This document shows, piece by piece, positions 1-9,953 of a stretch of DNA of 64,000 bases. The stretch's first letter is position 1, and each line of letters begins with the position of its first letter. Location of the stretch: NCBI GenBank assembly GCA_014237465.1, contig JABZFM010000007.1, positions 1-64,000 of the forward strand. Reading direction: 5' to 3'. This stretch comes from Desulfobacteraceae bacterium. Lineage in GTDB: Bacteria; Desulfobacterota; Desulfobacteria; Desulfobacterales; Desulfosalsimonadaceae. The position numbers and the translations under genes were made by a program. Under the pieces are notes generated by a model. That model made no database searches. It saw only the letters and a list, made by a program, of their open reading frames with translations, and was not told where the DNA came from.

Positions 1-46
1 CACGCCGCCAGCGTTCATTCTGAGCCAGGATCAAACTCTCCAATTA
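1..46 (-). rRNA. 16S ribosomal RNA, 5' end only (partial)
   Basis: Read on the minus strand, this edge contains the universal 16S 5' sequence GAGTTTGATCCTGGCTCAG followed by GAACGCTGGCGGCGTG. Only the first ~46 nt are inside the window; the gene continues leftward beyond position 1. The exact 5' end is approximate. Confidence 0.97.
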
Positions 47-203
47 ATATTTAACGCACTCTTTCGAGTACATCTTAATCCTGAAATTAACTTAGACCCA
101 ATTCAAACGTCACTATTTAGTTTTCAAAGATCAAAGGTGTCATTTCGATATTTTTTAAATGAACAATGAAACCTTTTTCTTTACCCAAAAAGAAAATCTT
201 ATT

Positions 204-232
204 TTTGTATACTTAAAAAGCTTATCTGTCAA
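204..232 (-). promoter_or_regulatory. Candidate rRNA operon promoter
   Basis: On the minus strand a perfect TTGACA (-35, 227-232) is followed 17 nt later by TACAAA (-10, 204-209), about 160 nt before the 16S 5' end. A boxA-like GATCTTTGAAAACT lies between promoter and gene (around 124-137), as in many rRNA leaders. The -10 is a weak match, so start-site mapping would be needed to be sure. The rest of 47-700 has no gene I can support. Confidence 0.5.
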
Positions 233-426
233 CATTTATTTTTGAGCTGTGATAAGTTTTTAAGCATCTCCGCTCGATGAAAAACTGTTTTCATTAAAAG
301 GATTATGCGGTTCTACACGCCACCCATCCCTTTGTCAACCACTAAATTCAAAAAAATCAAATTTTACCTAAAGCACCAGAAAACAGCACTTTTACAATAA
401 AATCACTTGACAAAAACCGGTCGTTA

Positions 427-474
427 TTATTGGCAATAAATTAAATGATAAATTACTTAATTTATTGCCAATAA
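427..474. repeat. Perfect 18-bp inverted repeat in the rrn-bioD intergenic region
   Basis: Arms 427-444 and 457-474 (core TTGGCAATAAATTAA and its complement) are perfectly complementary around a 12-nt spacer. The arms are AT-rich and no T-run follows, so this does not look like an intrinsic terminator. A TTGACA hexamer lies just to the left at 411-416. An operator for a dimeric regulator or a cruciform are both possible; no gene lies within it. Confidence 0.7.
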
Positions 475-700
475 AACTTAAATTGGGGATTTGCGACACT
501 CTTTATAAAGACAAAAAATCATTAATTCCGCATAAAAGCCCTAAAAATGATTTCCTTATATCATATGCACTTTTATCGCCTTTCCTGCACTACGCTCACA
601 AAGTCCGTTATGATTCAAATCTGCAATAATAAGACTTAAGCTATCATTACTTTTATAACTCCATATATAGAGCCTGCCTGTCAACACACTATACAGCAGA

Positions 701-1378
701 TTATTGTCTGAAATATCGGATATATGCTTTATCAAGAGTTTGAAAATTGATCCGGGGCAGTTTATCCACCTCAGCCATTACGCTTACCTGGCCATAGGAT
801 TCAATGGCGTCTTTATTGATTTGATTTTTCGGGCCGTTCATTACCACACCGAGCACCTCAAGCCCGTTTCGTCTTAATAATTCAAGGGACAAAAGCGTGT
901 GGTTGATTGTTCCCAGCATGCTTCTTGCCACCAGCAGCACCGGGAGATTTAAATATTTCATCAAATCAATCATTAACTGATTTTCATTCAGCGGCACCAT
1001 TACCCCACCAGCGCCCTCAACAATCAAACGGGGATATTTCTCATCTCCCGGCAGATTAAATTCCTTTAATTGGATTTCGACACCGTCATACCCGGCTGAA
1101 GCATGGGGAGATAGCGGCTGTGACAGCAGATATGTTTCCGGTATAAAATATTCTTCAGCAAAACCCGTCACGCTGCGTATCCATTCGGTATCTGTCATAC
1201 CCCCAAGGCCACTTTGAACCGGTTTCCAGTAGGCGGCCTTGAGGCCGGTCATTAAAATCGCACTGACAACCGTCTTGCCAACATCCGTGTCTGTTCCGGT
1301 TATAAAAAACTTATTTGGTAATTCAAAGGGAAGCACAATCGTCACTGTTCCGGAAATTCTTATTTGTTTAAAAGCCAT
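701..1378 (-). CDS. bioD: ATP-dependent dethiobiotin synthetase BioD
   Basis: Closes the ureido ring of dethiobiotin from 7,8-diaminononanoate, CO2 and ATP, the penultimate step of biotin synthesis. The family P-loop is visible near the N-terminus (FFITGTDTDVGKT), followed by the WKPVQSG segment and, in the middle, the VEGAGGVMVPL motif. About 225 aa, normal for the family. I chose the ATG at 1378, which overlaps the end of bioF by 19 nt; no clear Shine-Dalgarno precedes it and a GTG a few codons downstream is an alternative start. It is translated directly after bioF, so the two probably form one transcript. No bioA or bioB is in the window. Confidence 0.9.
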   Translation of the reverse strand: MAFKQIRISGTVTIVLPFELPNKFFITGTDTDVGKTVVSAILMTGLKAAYWKPVQSGLGGMTDTEWIRSVTGFAEEYFIPETYLLSQPLSPHASAGYDGVEIQLKEFNLPGDEKYPRLIVEGAGGVMVPLNENQLMIDLMKYLNLPVLLVARSMLGTINHTLLSLELLRRNGLEVLGVVMNGPKNQINKDAIESYGQVSVMAEVDKLPRINFQTLDKAYIRYFRQ

Positions 1379-2538
1379 TTTTGAAGCAGGCCAATAACAT
1401 GATCTACATGCTTTCGGGTATGCAGTGCAGACAATGATAAACGAATTCGCGAAGCCCCTTCCGGCACCGTTGGCGGGCGTATTGCACTGATCAGAATACC
1501 ATTTTCTTCCAGCCACTTAGAAAGTGCAAGGGCCTCTGCTTCATTTCCCACTATTATCGGAATAATTTGAGTGGATGACTGCCCTGTCCGCCATCCCATT
1601 TCATGAAGCGATTGCCGTAGATATTCCGCATGGTTCTGAAGTGATTTTCTTTCCGCATCCATGGCAGGAATTAAATCAAGGGCCGCATCAATGGCCCCCA
1701 GAACCGAAGGCGGCAATGCCGTGGTATAGATCAGACCGGAACAACAGTTAATCATATAGGTTCGAAGTTTTTTTGAACACGCAAGATAAGCGCCGAACGA
1801 ACCGCCGGCCTTTCCGAATGTGCCGATCACCAGATCAATAGGATACCCACAAGTCAACCCCATGCCCTGATACCCGAAAACACCGGTTGCATGCGCGTCA
1901 TCGACAATTAAAAAAGTATTGAACTTTTCCGACAGCGCAACAAGCCCCCCCAAATCCGCCCTGTCACCGTCCATACTGAAAACAGATTCCGTGACAATCA
2001 AAATCCTGGAAAATCCTTTGCCGGAATTTTCAATAAGCAATTCCGTAAGATGAGATAGATCATTGTGTCGATACACGACAACCTTGCACCGTGAAAGCCG
2101 GCATCCCTGGATGAGGCTGTTATGGTTTAGCTGGTCGGAAAGAATCAATGAATTCCGGTCGGCAACGGCCGGTATGACGGAAATATTGGCCTGAAATCCG
2201 GAAGAGAGCACCAGGGCCGCTTCCACTTGTTTCAATTTCGCCAGCTTGTTCTCCACCTGTTCATAAAAATCATAATTTCCACATATCAACCGGGAAGCGG
2301 TTGCACCGGACCCATATTTATGAATAAATTCAATAGATCGTTCCTGGAGCAGCGGATGCATGGACAGCCCCAGGTAATCATTGGAACAAAGATTCAGCAT
2401 GGTTCGGCCGTTGATATTGATTTCAATGCCGTTTAGCGGCACCACGTTTCGCAATTGCCGAAGCTGACGGCGTTTGATTCGCCGATCAAATTCCGCATCA
2501 ATAAAACTGAACTTATCTTTATTTTTATCATTAACCAT
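1360..2538 (-). CDS. bioF: 8-amino-7-oxononanoate synthase BioF
   Basis: PLP enzyme of the alpha-oxoamine synthase family that condenses pimeloyl-ACP/CoA with L-alanine to start the biotin rings. Family features seen: the NDYLGL motif near residue 50, a DDAHATG motif in the middle (the Asp that binds the PLP ring) and the PLP lysine in GTFGKAGGSFG. At 392 aa the length is typical. It precedes bioD with a 19-nt overlap. The upstream gene is separated from it by a hairpin with a T-run, so bioFD probably has its own promoter in 2540-2700, though I see no convincing -35/-10 pair there. Confidence 0.93.
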   Translation of the reverse strand: MVNDKNKDKFSFIDAEFDRRIKRRQLRQLRNVVPLNGIEININGRTMLNLCSNDYLGLSMHPLLQERSIEFIHKYGSGATASRLICGNYDFYEQVENKLAKLKQVEAALVLSSGFQANISVIPAVADRNSLILSDQLNHNSLIQGCRLSRCKVVVYRHNDLSHLTELLIENSGKGFSRILIVTESVFSMDGDRADLGGLVALSEKFNTFLIVDDAHATGVFGYQGMGLTCGYPIDLVIGTFGKAGGSFGAYLACSKKLRTYMINCCSGLIYTTALPPSVLGAIDAALDLIPAMDAERKSLQNHAEYLRQSLHEMGWRTGQSSTQIIPIIVGNEAEALALSKWLEENGILISAIRPPTVPEGASRIRLSLSALHTRKHVDHVIGLLQKWLLNK

Positions 2539-2580
2539 TTGAACTAAGAAAAATATTTTTAAAAAAGAATTTTATCTTAC

Positions 2581-2612
2581 CAAAAGAAAAATGCGCCAAA
2601 TTCAAGGCGCAT
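2581..2612 (-). terminator. Intrinsic terminator after the DegT-type aminotransferase gene
   Basis: On the minus strand ATGCGCC-TTGAATTT-GGCGCAT forms a 7-bp stem followed by TTTTCTTTT. It lies about 100 nt past the stop codon at 2710 and before bioF. Confidence 0.75.
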
Positions 2613-2709
2613 GGATTAAAAATCAAAAAAATATTATATCACCGATGAAAAAAGCGCAATATTTCCAAACGTTATGAGTATCAAATTTTATGTGAAATTG
2701 ATTAAGCGG

Positions 2710-3843
2710 TTACGCATAAAATTTTTTAATCTGATCCACAACATATACAATCTGCTCTTCGGAAAGTTCCGGATAAACCGGAAGCGCTAAGGTATGTTCG
2801 GCAGCATATTCCGAGACAGGAAAATCTCCTGAAGAATATCCCCGGTCTGCAAAACATTCCTGAAGATGAAGCGGCACCGGATAGTATATTTCACAGCCCA
2901 CGTTATTACTGATTAAGAACTCTTTCAACTCGTCCCGTCTTTCGGCGACCTGAATAATAAACTGATTATAGATATGACGATTTTCTTTTTCAAAAGGAAC
3001 TGTGATCGTATGATTTAATCCGGCTTCTTTAATAAGAGATTTATACTTTTCCGCGTTTTCCTGCCGGGTCTTTGTCCACTGGTCCAGATATTTGAGCTTT
3101 ATCGATACAATGGCGGCCTGAAGTGCATCCAGTCGGAAATTTCCCCCGATTTGACTGTGGTAATACTTGGGATGTCCGCCATGCACCCTTAAAATCTTTA
3201 AATTATCATACTGGTCTTCAGAGTTGGTTGTTACAATACCGCCGTCCCCGAACCCGCCGAGATTTTTTGACGGAAAAAATGAAAAACAACCGAAATCACC
3301 CATGGATCCCGCACGCTTTTTCTGATATTCGGAACCGATCGCCTGGGCGGCATCTTCAATCACAACCAGATTATTGTCTTTGGCAATTCCTGTCACGGCA
3401 TTCATATCTGCGCATTGACCGTATAAATGAACCGGAATGATCGCTTTTAAGGTTTTGCGTGCTGCATTCGGCATCTCTTTTATCACCGCATCAATCTTAG
3501 CCGGTGAGATATTATACGTATCCGGTTCAATATCAACAAAAACGGGAATTGCTCCCACACGACTAACAGCACCGGCTGTGGCAAAAAAAGTATATGGCGT
3601 GGTAATCACACGATCACCACTCCCGATTTTCGCTGCCATCAAAGACAATAACAGCGCATCCGTACCCGAAGAAACACCGACAGCATATTTTGCTGAACAA
3701 TATTCAGCGATTTCTTTTTCCAGTTTTTCCACATAGGGACCGAGAATAAAATACTGACTCTCGTAAATGTCCTGTGTAACCTTAAGACATTCGTCTTTAA
3801 TAGACTGATATTGAGCCTTTAAATCAAGCAAGGGGACCTGCAT
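2710..3843 (-). CDS. DegT/DnrJ/EryC1/StrS family sugar aminotransferase
   Basis: PLP-dependent aminotransferase of the family that transaminates nucleotide-linked keto-sugars for surface polysaccharides. Seen in the sequence: N-terminal VPLLDLKAQY, the GVSSGTDALLLSL cofactor-phosphate loop, the EDAAQAIGS motif and the PLP lysine in FFPSKNLGGFGDGG. I start at the ATG at 3843, which follows AAAGGTAA at good spacing; the reading frame extends 23 codons further upstream but that stretch is unlike the family. 377 aa, standard length. The exact sugar substrate cannot be read from sequence. No other sugar-pathway genes flank it; a terminator follows. Confidence 0.88.
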   Translation of the reverse strand: MQVPLLDLKAQYQSIKDECLKVTQDIYESQYFILGPYVEKLEKEIAEYCSAKYAVGVSSGTDALLLSLMAAKIGSGDRVITTPYTFFATAGAVSRVGAIPVFVDIEPDTYNISPAKIDAVIKEMPNAARKTLKAIIPVHLYGQCADMNAVTGIAKDNNLVVIEDAAQAIGSEYQKKRAGSMGDFGCFSFFPSKNLGGFGDGGIVTTNSEDQYDNLKILRVHGGHPKYYHSQIGGNFRLDALQAAIVSIKLKYLDQWTKTRQENAEKYKSLIKEAGLNHTITVPFEKENRHIYNQFIIQVAERRDELKEFLISNNVGCEIYYPVPLHLQECFADRGYSSGDFPVSEYAAEHTLALPVYPELSEEQIVYVVDQIKKFYA

Positions 3844-3975
3844 ATATAGATTACCTTTCAATTGATGCGCAGGCCGCACTGAACATCGTGTCACCAGCAA
3901 TGCACCTGTCATTGAATAATTTATAAAAAATTTTCGAATCGGTTAGCATCGAGCATATAAAAAATCAAACAATAA

Positions 3976-4362
3976 TTACTTCTCGTGAACTGCTGTACCT
4001 ACATAAGTACTCTTTATTTCAGAAAAAATCGGCGGCAAAATACTCTGATAGTCATATGAAATATTGATATCTTTAATACCGGTCACCCGATCCCCGAATT
4101 GAGAAATAGCCGCATCCCACAATAATGCTTCTCCTTCAGTTCCTTCAACTATAATTCCAAGAACACATCTGGATTCACCTTCAGCTCTGACAAGGCCCAA
4201 AACATCGTAATCTTTTGAATCATAGCGTGTGACGGTATGTGTTGCATTGACGGTAGGGTTTGAACTTCTTTTCATATATTCACCATATCCACAACCCGAT
4301 ACCACCAGCAACACCGAAACAATTAAACCGACACAGACCCACCTGAATATATTCCCTTTCAT
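3976..4362 (-). CDS. Small lipoprotein, possibly TRL-like family
   Basis: A 128-aa protein with a lipoprotein signal: basic start, hydrophobic VGLIVSVLLVV and a lipobox VSGC. The start ATG at 4362 follows GGAGGT at proper spacing, so it is favoured over an ATG 8 codons upstream. The mature part has short motifs (VLGLV, ISQFGDRVTGIKDINI, YVGTAV) resembling small TRL-like lipoproteins, but that match is only by eye. It lies just downstream of dnaE on the same strand. Function unknown. Confidence 0.7.
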   Translation of the reverse strand: MKGNIFRWVCVGLIVSVLLVVSGCGYGEYMKRSSNPTVNATHTVTRYDSKDYDVLGLVRAEGESRCVLGIIVEGTEGEALLWDAAISQFGDRVTGIKDINISYDYQSILPPIFSEIKSTYVGTAVHEK

Positions 4363-4454
4363 ACAACGACCTCCTTTTTTTTCCATAAAAAATTGTATCG
4401 ACCTCTAACCGATTCGAAATCTGACTTTTTACATAGGTGTCTTGCTTAAAAAGT

Positions 4455-7400
4455 TTACATTTTCCCCCGGGCAAACTTTTTCCCGCGTTTTTCTATGATC
4501 TGCGGTAATGACTTGATGGGGGAACAGTGAGTTGTCACTGAATGATATCCCAGCAACCGGTTCACCTCACTTGTCAGGGATACACCAGCCCGCAAATTCA
4601 TCTGCTGGGGCAGCTCGATAATGGTTTCTGTTTTTCCAGGTATTACCACATGAAGAAACCCCTTACATTTACCAGGATAATTTTTCAGTACCTGATACAA
4701 ATCATTTAACGCCTGCTGATCTATTCTTCCGGCATCAATCGTCATGTGGACACTTGCGGTCCAGAACGCTTCCGCCTTTTCAACGGGCACGATGCTTTCC
4801 GCCAGAATTTTGACAAATTTTTCATTCTTCTGGACCTCTCCCTGTACAAAAACAGGGGTATCGGTATGGAGAAAATCACCCACCTGAGAGTAAACACTTG
4901 TAAAAACAACTACTTCTACCGAACCGCCAATATCCTCCAGTTCAACAAACGCCATGGGATCACCCCGCTTGGTCGTGATTGTTTTGACACTCCGGATAAT
5001 CCCCCCCATGCGGACAACAGCCTCATCTTTGACACCTTCATCCATTAAGTCAAGGGAATTTGTACTGGCAAACTTTTCAAGCAGGTCCTGATATTCATCT
5101 AAAGGATGCCCCGTAATATAAAATCCGATGGCCTCTTTTTCCAGGCTCAGCTTCTGTTTTTCATCCCATTCGGAAATATCCGGCATGGTGGGCGGATTCA
5201 GCTGGTCCGGGCCGGTACCGCCGCCGAATAATTGCATCTGGGGGTCTGCAGCCTCTTTCTGAATTATCTGTCCGTAATCCAGCGCATCTTCCACACAGGC
5301 CATCATTTGTGAACGGTGATAACCTGTTGAATCAAATGCGCCGCATTGAATCAGACTTTCAAGCACCCGTTTATTTACCTTTCGGATATCCACCCGCTGA
5401 CAAAACTCAAATACAGATGTAAATTTTTCCTCTTTCCGGGTTTCAATGACCGATTCAATGGCGGCTTCACCGACATTTTTCACCGCAGCCAGTCCGAACC
5501 TTATTTTAGACCCGCTGACGGAAAACCCTTTGTCACTTTCATTGATATCCGGAGGCAGCACAGGGATATCGTGGTTGCGGCATTCCGCGATATACTTTAC
5601 CACTTTTTCCGAGGTGTTCATTTCAGAAGTCAGCACAGCCGCCATATATTCAACCGGAAAATGCGCCTTCAAATAGGCAGTTTGAAAGGCAATTAAAGCA
5701 TACGCGGCACTGTGGGATTTATTAAAACCGTATCCGGCAAACTTTTCAATCAATCCAAACAGTTCTGTTGCTTTATCTTTGGGAATGTTATTTTGAACTG
5801 CCCCGTCGACAAAACGATCCAGCTGTTCGGCCATAACTTCAGGAATTTTCTTGCCCATTGCTTTTCGCAGGCCGTCTGCTTCCGCCATGGAATAGTTTGC
5901 CAGCTGGCCGGCAATTTTCATGACCTGTTCCTGGTAAAGAATAACCCCGTAAGTCGGCTTTAAAATCGGTTCAAGCTCGGGCACTAGATATGTTACTTTC
6001 CGACGTTTATGCTTGCAGTCCACATAATCTTTCACCATACCGCTGCCCATAGGCCCCGGCCGATAAAGAGCCACCAGCGCCGTAACTTCAGAAAAATTCT
6101 CAGGCTTTAAATCAATGATCAGCTCCTTCATCCCGGTGCTTTCAAGCTGAAACACCGCTGATGTATCACCGGCTGCCAGAAGCTGGTATGTTTTTTCATC
6201 GCTTAAATCCAGGTGTTCCATATCCGGCGGGGTCTTGCCCTGGGCTTTGATGATATCCAGTGCATCGGCGATGATGGTCAAGTTACGAAGTCCCAGAAAA
6301 TCAAATTTTACCAGCCCGATATCTTCCACCTTTTTCATATCGAGCTGGGTCAGGATCTCACCCTTTTTCCCCTTGTATAATGGAAGATATTCAACCAGCG
6401 GCTTGTCGCCGATGACCACCCCGGCTGCATGGGTGGATGCATGGCGGTTCAGTCCCTCAAGAACCTTTGATATCTCAATCAGCTCGGATATTTGAGGATT
6501 CTTTTCGACTGCCTCCCTGAGCTTGGGCTCTTTCTCCAAAGCTTCATCAAGGCTGATGTTCACAGCTTCGGGCACCAGTTTTGCAATGGCATCCACTTCA
6601 CTAAGCGGTATATCAAGCGCCCGCCCCACATCCCGGATGACCGCCCGGGCTTTCATTTTTCCGAATGTGATGATCTGCGCGACATAATCGCTTCCGCCGT
6701 AGCGGTCCACCACGTAATGATAAACATCTTCCCGTCCGTTAATGCAGAAATCCACATCAATATCCGGCATACTCTTTCTGTCCGGATTTAAAAACCGTTC
6801 AAAAATTAAACCGTGCTCGATGGGGTCAAGATCCGTAATCCCCATGGAATACGCCACCAGGCTGCCGGCTGCCGACCCCCGGCCAGGTCCGACCGGGATG
6901 CCTTTTTTCTTTGAATACTCAATAAAGTCCGCCACAATCAGAAAATAGCCCGGAAACCCCATATCATTGATGACCGAGATCTCATAATCTACACGCTCCT
7001 TGTAGACGGATTCATCCATATCCGGGTTTTTCTTACGGATAACTTCTATTTTTTCAGCATACCCCTGACGTACTTTTTCTTCAAAAATTTCCGCCTCTGA
7101 TTTACTGGATTCTGAATCAAATTTCGGAAAATGGAACGTGTTCAAATCAAATTCTACATGACATCGATCCGCAATGGCTTTGGTATTATCAATTGCGCCC
7201 GGATAGCCGGCAAAATCATCCATCATTTCCCGGCTGGATTTAAAATACAGGTCTTCGGTCTTGAACTTAAACCGGCTGGGATCATTGACGGTCCGGCCCG
7301 TCTGCACACACAGCAGCACATCATGGGCTTTGACATCGGTTTTATTCAGATAATGACAGTCATTAGTTGCCACCATGGGAATTGACAGCCGTTTATGCAT

Positions 7401-7991
7401 TTCCAGAAGTCCGCGGTTGACGATCTCCTGATCCGGAATACCGTTATTCTGCACCTCCAGGAAAAAATTATCCTCACCAAATAAATTCACATAAAATTTT
7501 GCAGCTTCATCGGCTTCTTCAATTTTTCCGGCTCTTATCAAAGACGGGAGTTCACCTTTCAAACAGGCAGACAAACCGATCAGGCCCTGACTGTGTTGCT
7601 CAAGAATATATTTATCTATTCTCGGTCGGTGGTAAAAACCTTCCAGACTTGCCTTTGTGGCAAGTTCACATAGATTCTGATACCCCACCTGATTTTCCGC
7701 CAAAAGCACCAGATGGGAAACCCCCTTGTGATCCATGGGGGTCTTGTCATGAAGGGTTCTCGGCGCAACATAGCATTCACAGCCGATCACCGGTTTTATT
7801 CCGGCCTCAAGGGCTTTTTCATAAAAATCAAGCACACCGAACATGGTACCGTGGTCGGTTATCGCCACAGCCGTCATGCCTTCCGCTTTGGCCCGCTGCA
7901 GCAGAGAATCGATTCTGATGGCACCGTCTAAAAGACTGTATTCGGTGTGAACATGCAGGTGAACAAATCTATCGGTAGTATCTTCTGACAT
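4455..7991 (-). CDS. dnaE: DNA polymerase III alpha subunit DnaE
   Basis: Replicative C-family polymerase, 1178 aa as expected for DnaE1. Domains in order: N-terminal PHP domain (HLHVHTEYSLLDG at about 12-24, ITDHG at about 45), palm with GPGRGSAAGSLVAY and the catalytic PDIDVDF motif near residue 415, thumb/fingers, tandem helix-hairpin-helix region, and an OB fold near 1000. A QMQLF sequence around residue 930 looks like the beta-clamp binding motif. Clearly essential and intact. The ribosome binding site upstream of the ATG at 7991 is weak. A partial copy of the AAAAAGTC repeat family (4416-4436) lies in the gap after its stop codon. Confidence 0.98.
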   Translation of the reverse strand: MSEDTTDRFVHLHVHTEYSLLDGAIRIDSLLQRAKAEGMTAVAITDHGTMFGVLDFYEKALEAGIKPVIGCECYVAPRTLHDKTPMDHKGVSHLVLLAENQVGYQNLCELATKASLEGFYHRPRIDKYILEQHSQGLIGLSACLKGELPSLIRAGKIEEADEAAKFYVNLFGEDNFFLEVQNNGIPDQEIVNRGLLEMHKRLSIPMVATNDCHYLNKTDVKAHDVLLCVQTGRTVNDPSRFKFKTEDLYFKSSREMMDDFAGYPGAIDNTKAIADRCHVEFDLNTFHFPKFDSESSKSEAEIFEEKVRQGYAEKIEVIRKKNPDMDESVYKERVDYEISVINDMGFPGYFLIVADFIEYSKKKGIPVGPGRGSAAGSLVAYSMGITDLDPIEHGLIFERFLNPDRKSMPDIDVDFCINGREDVYHYVVDRYGGSDYVAQIITFGKMKARAVIRDVGRALDIPLSEVDAIAKLVPEAVNISLDEALEKEPKLREAVEKNPQISELIEISKVLEGLNRHASTHAAGVVIGDKPLVEYLPLYKGKKGEILTQLDMKKVEDIGLVKFDFLGLRNLTIIADALDIIKAQGKTPPDMEHLDLSDEKTYQLLAAGDTSAVFQLESTGMKELIIDLKPENFSEVTALVALYRPGPMGSGMVKDYVDCKHKRRKVTYLVPELEPILKPTYGVILYQEQVMKIAGQLANYSMAEADGLRKAMGKKIPEVMAEQLDRFVDGAVQNNIPKDKATELFGLIEKFAGYGFNKSHSAAYALIAFQTAYLKAHFPVEYMAAVLTSEMNTSEKVVKYIAECRNHDIPVLPPDINESDKGFSVSGSKIRFGLAAVKNVGEAAIESVIETRKEEKFTSVFEFCQRVDIRKVNKRVLESLIQCGAFDSTGYHRSQMMACVEDALDYGQIIQKEAADPQMQLFGGGTGPDQLNPPTMPDISEWDEKQKLSLEKEAIGFYITGHPLDEYQDLLEKFASTNSLDLMDEGVKDEAVVRMGGIIRSVKTITTKRGDPMAFVELEDIGGSVEVVVFTSVYSQVGDFLHTDTPVFVQGEVQKNEKFVKILAESIVPVEKAEAFWTASVHMTIDAGRIDQQALNDLYQVLKNYPGKCKGFLHVVIPGKTETIIELPQQMNLRAGVSLTSEVNRLLGYHSVTTHCSPIKSLPQIIEKRGKKFARGKM

Positions 7992-8077
7992 ACATCAACT
8001 CATTTGTATCATTAGCAGAATGTTAAGGGCGCATAATATCTCGTCAAAAATGAAATAAAGACAAATTGCGCCGTAAT

Positions 8078-8152
8078 TTTTTGTGCCTGCAAGGCGCGAC
8101 TTGAAGAGCATAGTGGGCTACGCGACTCAAGTCGTAACGATGCAGGCGCGAA
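8078..8152. repeat. Nested hairpin element directly after guaB
   Basis: Two nested pairings are visible: GCCTGCA with TGCAGGC outside, and CGACTTGA with TCAAGTCG inside. The element starts within about 15 nt of the guaB stop codon, and the minus-strand distal side runs into an A/T-rich stretch, so it may end the guaB transcript. The layout resembles the element at 16178-16266 although the arm sequences differ. Confidence 0.7.
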
Positions 8153-8166
8153 AAAGGACAAGCCAA

Positions 8167-9630
8167 TTACTCAATGCTGTAATTGGGTGCTTCTTTGGTG
8201 ATAATCACGTCATGGGCATGGCTTTCACGCAGACCGGCAGCACTGATCTTTATAAACCTTGCCTTTTCTCTTAATTCTTCAATGGTCCGGCACCCGACAT
8301 ATCCCATACCGGATTTCAACCCGCCCACCATCTGAAAAATATTTTCCGCGATGGTTCCCCGGTACGGAACCCTTCCAACAATTCCCTCAGGGACCAGCTT
8401 GTCGCCATCCGTCTCATCTCCCTGATAATAGCGATCCTTGCTGCCCTGTTTCATAGCTTCCACCGAGCCCATGCCCCGATAGGATTTATAACTTCTTCCC
8501 TGATAAATAATTTTTTCGCCGGGACTTTCCTCCGTACCGGCAAACAGACCGCCGATCATGACCGACTGCGCCCCGGCGCCAATGGCCTTGGTGATATCAC
8601 CGGAATATTTAATCCCGCCGTCGGCAATAATGGGAACACCAGTTTTATTGGAAATGGACCGGCAATTTAAGATAGCGGTTAACTGAGGCACCCCGACACC
8701 GGCAATAATCCGGGTGGTACAGATGGATCCCGGGCCGATTCCGATTTTAACGGCAGCCACACCCGCATTAATCAATTCTTCAGCACCCTTGGCGGTTCCG
8801 ACATTACCGGCGATGACCTCAACATCCGCGAACATGCTTATAAGGCGTTTAACGGAATTAATCACATTTGCCGAGTGGCCGTGGGACGTATCAATCAACA
8901 AAACATCAACACCTGCTTTAACCAGGCCCTCGGCACGCTCTTCCATATCCGCCCCGACACCGATGGCCGCGCCGACCCGAAGTCTTCCGATGCTGTCTTT
9001 GCAGGACTTGGGATATTTTTTTATTTTTTCAATATCTTTGATCGTTATCATGCCGGTTAACTGATCATTATTTTTCACTACCAGCAGTTTTTCTATCCGA
9101 TGTTCATGAAGCAGCTTTTTAGAATCTTCAAGATCGATCCCTTCTGAAACCGTCACCAGATTATCCTTGGTCATGACATCCAAAACCTTTTTGTCAAGAT
9201 TGGTTTCAAAGCGTAAATCCCTGTTCGTCACAATACCGACCAGGCGGTTACCTTTAGTGACCGGAACGCCGGAAATCCGGTATTGTTCCATTAATTTTAA
9301 CACCTCCCGAATCGGAACATCCGGGCGGGTGGTGACCGGATCAATGATCATACCACTTTCAGATTTTTTAACATGTTTGACTTCAAGACACTGGCTGCTT
9401 ATGCTCATATTGCGGTGAATAAACCCTATTCCGCCTTCGCGTGCCACACTGATGGCTGTTTCGGCTTCCGTCACCGTATCCATGGCAGCAGTGACAATGG
9501 GTATATTTAAATCGATATTTCGGGTCAACCGCGTACTCGTGTTCACATCGCTCGGAAGAACATCCGAATAATTCGGCAGCAGTAATACATCATCAAATGA
9601 ATATGCTTCTTCAGGGGGTCTCTTTATCAT
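8167..9630 (-). CDS. guaB: Inosine-5'-monophosphate dehydrogenase GuaB
   Basis: Oxidises IMP to XMP with NAD+, the committed step of GMP synthesis. 487 aa with the usual TIM barrel split by two CBS domains (about 95-210). Visible motifs: [13 protein letters not shown] at the N-terminus, the catalytic cysteine loop [11 protein letters not shown] in the middle and the RGMGSVEAM flap region. The ATG at 9630 follows TTGGAGGCG. Transcribed alone on the minus strand; guaA is not adjacent. Followed by a nested hairpin element. Confidence 0.98.
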   Translation of the reverse strand: MIKRPPEEAYSFDDVLLLPNYSDVLPSDVNTSTRLTRNIDLNIPIVTAAMDTVTEAETAISVAREGGIGFIHRNMSISSQCLEVKHVKKSESGMIIDPVTTRPDVPIREVLKLMEQYRISGVPVTKGNRLVGIVTNRDLRFETNLDKKVLDVMTKDNLVTVSEGIDLEDSKKLLHEHRIEKLLVVKNNDQLTGMITIKDIEKIKKYPKSCKDSIGRLRVGAAIGVGADMEERAEGLVKAGVDVLLIDTSHGHSANVINSVKRLISMFADVEVIAGNVGTAKGAEELINAGVAAVKIGIGPGSICTTRIIAGVGVPQLTAILNCRSISNKTGVPIIADGGIKYSGDITKAIGAGAQSVMIGGLFAGTEESPGEKIIYQGRSYKSYRGMGSVEAMKQGSKDRYYQGDETDGDKLVPEGIVGRVPYRGTIAENIFQMVGGLKSGMGYVGCRTIEELREKARFIKISAAGLRESHAHDVIITKEAPNYSIE

Positions 9631-9680
9631 AACGCCTCCAAAATATTAGATCATAACCGGATCACCCGGAATATTAACGA

Positions 9681-9853
9681 ACTGAAAAAAAGTCAGATTT
9701 AGATGGCAAAGTACAAAAGGTCACCAATCTTATAAAATTGGCAAGACGCGCAAATCCTGAGTAATGATTTGTACTTAACGTACCATGAAGCGACGAAGAA
9801 TGCAGCGCAACCCAAAGCTAAAATAGGAATTGGGCTTTTTACGAAGCCATCAA
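9681..9853. repeat. Dispersed repeat family A, near full-length copy
   Basis: Begins with AAAAAAAGTCAGATTTAGATGGCAAA and ends with GGGCTTTTTACGAAGCCATCAA, imperfect terminal inverted repeats of the family described under findings. The interior includes a GTACTTAACGTAC mini-hairpin shared with the copy at 35958-36116. It fills most of the 323-bp gap between guaB and the next gene. Confidence 0.7.
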
Positions 9854-9953
9854 ACTTGACAAATTAAATAGCATTATACTAATACTTCCTACAATGATAA
9901 ATTTTCTTTTTATTAAATCATCAATGTTTAACTTTTAAATAAATCTATATCCC

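Noticed and set aside
1-700. tRNA genes next to the rRNA operon
   Set aside because: No cloverleaf-like sequence with a T-loop GTTCRA motif was found in the upstream region.
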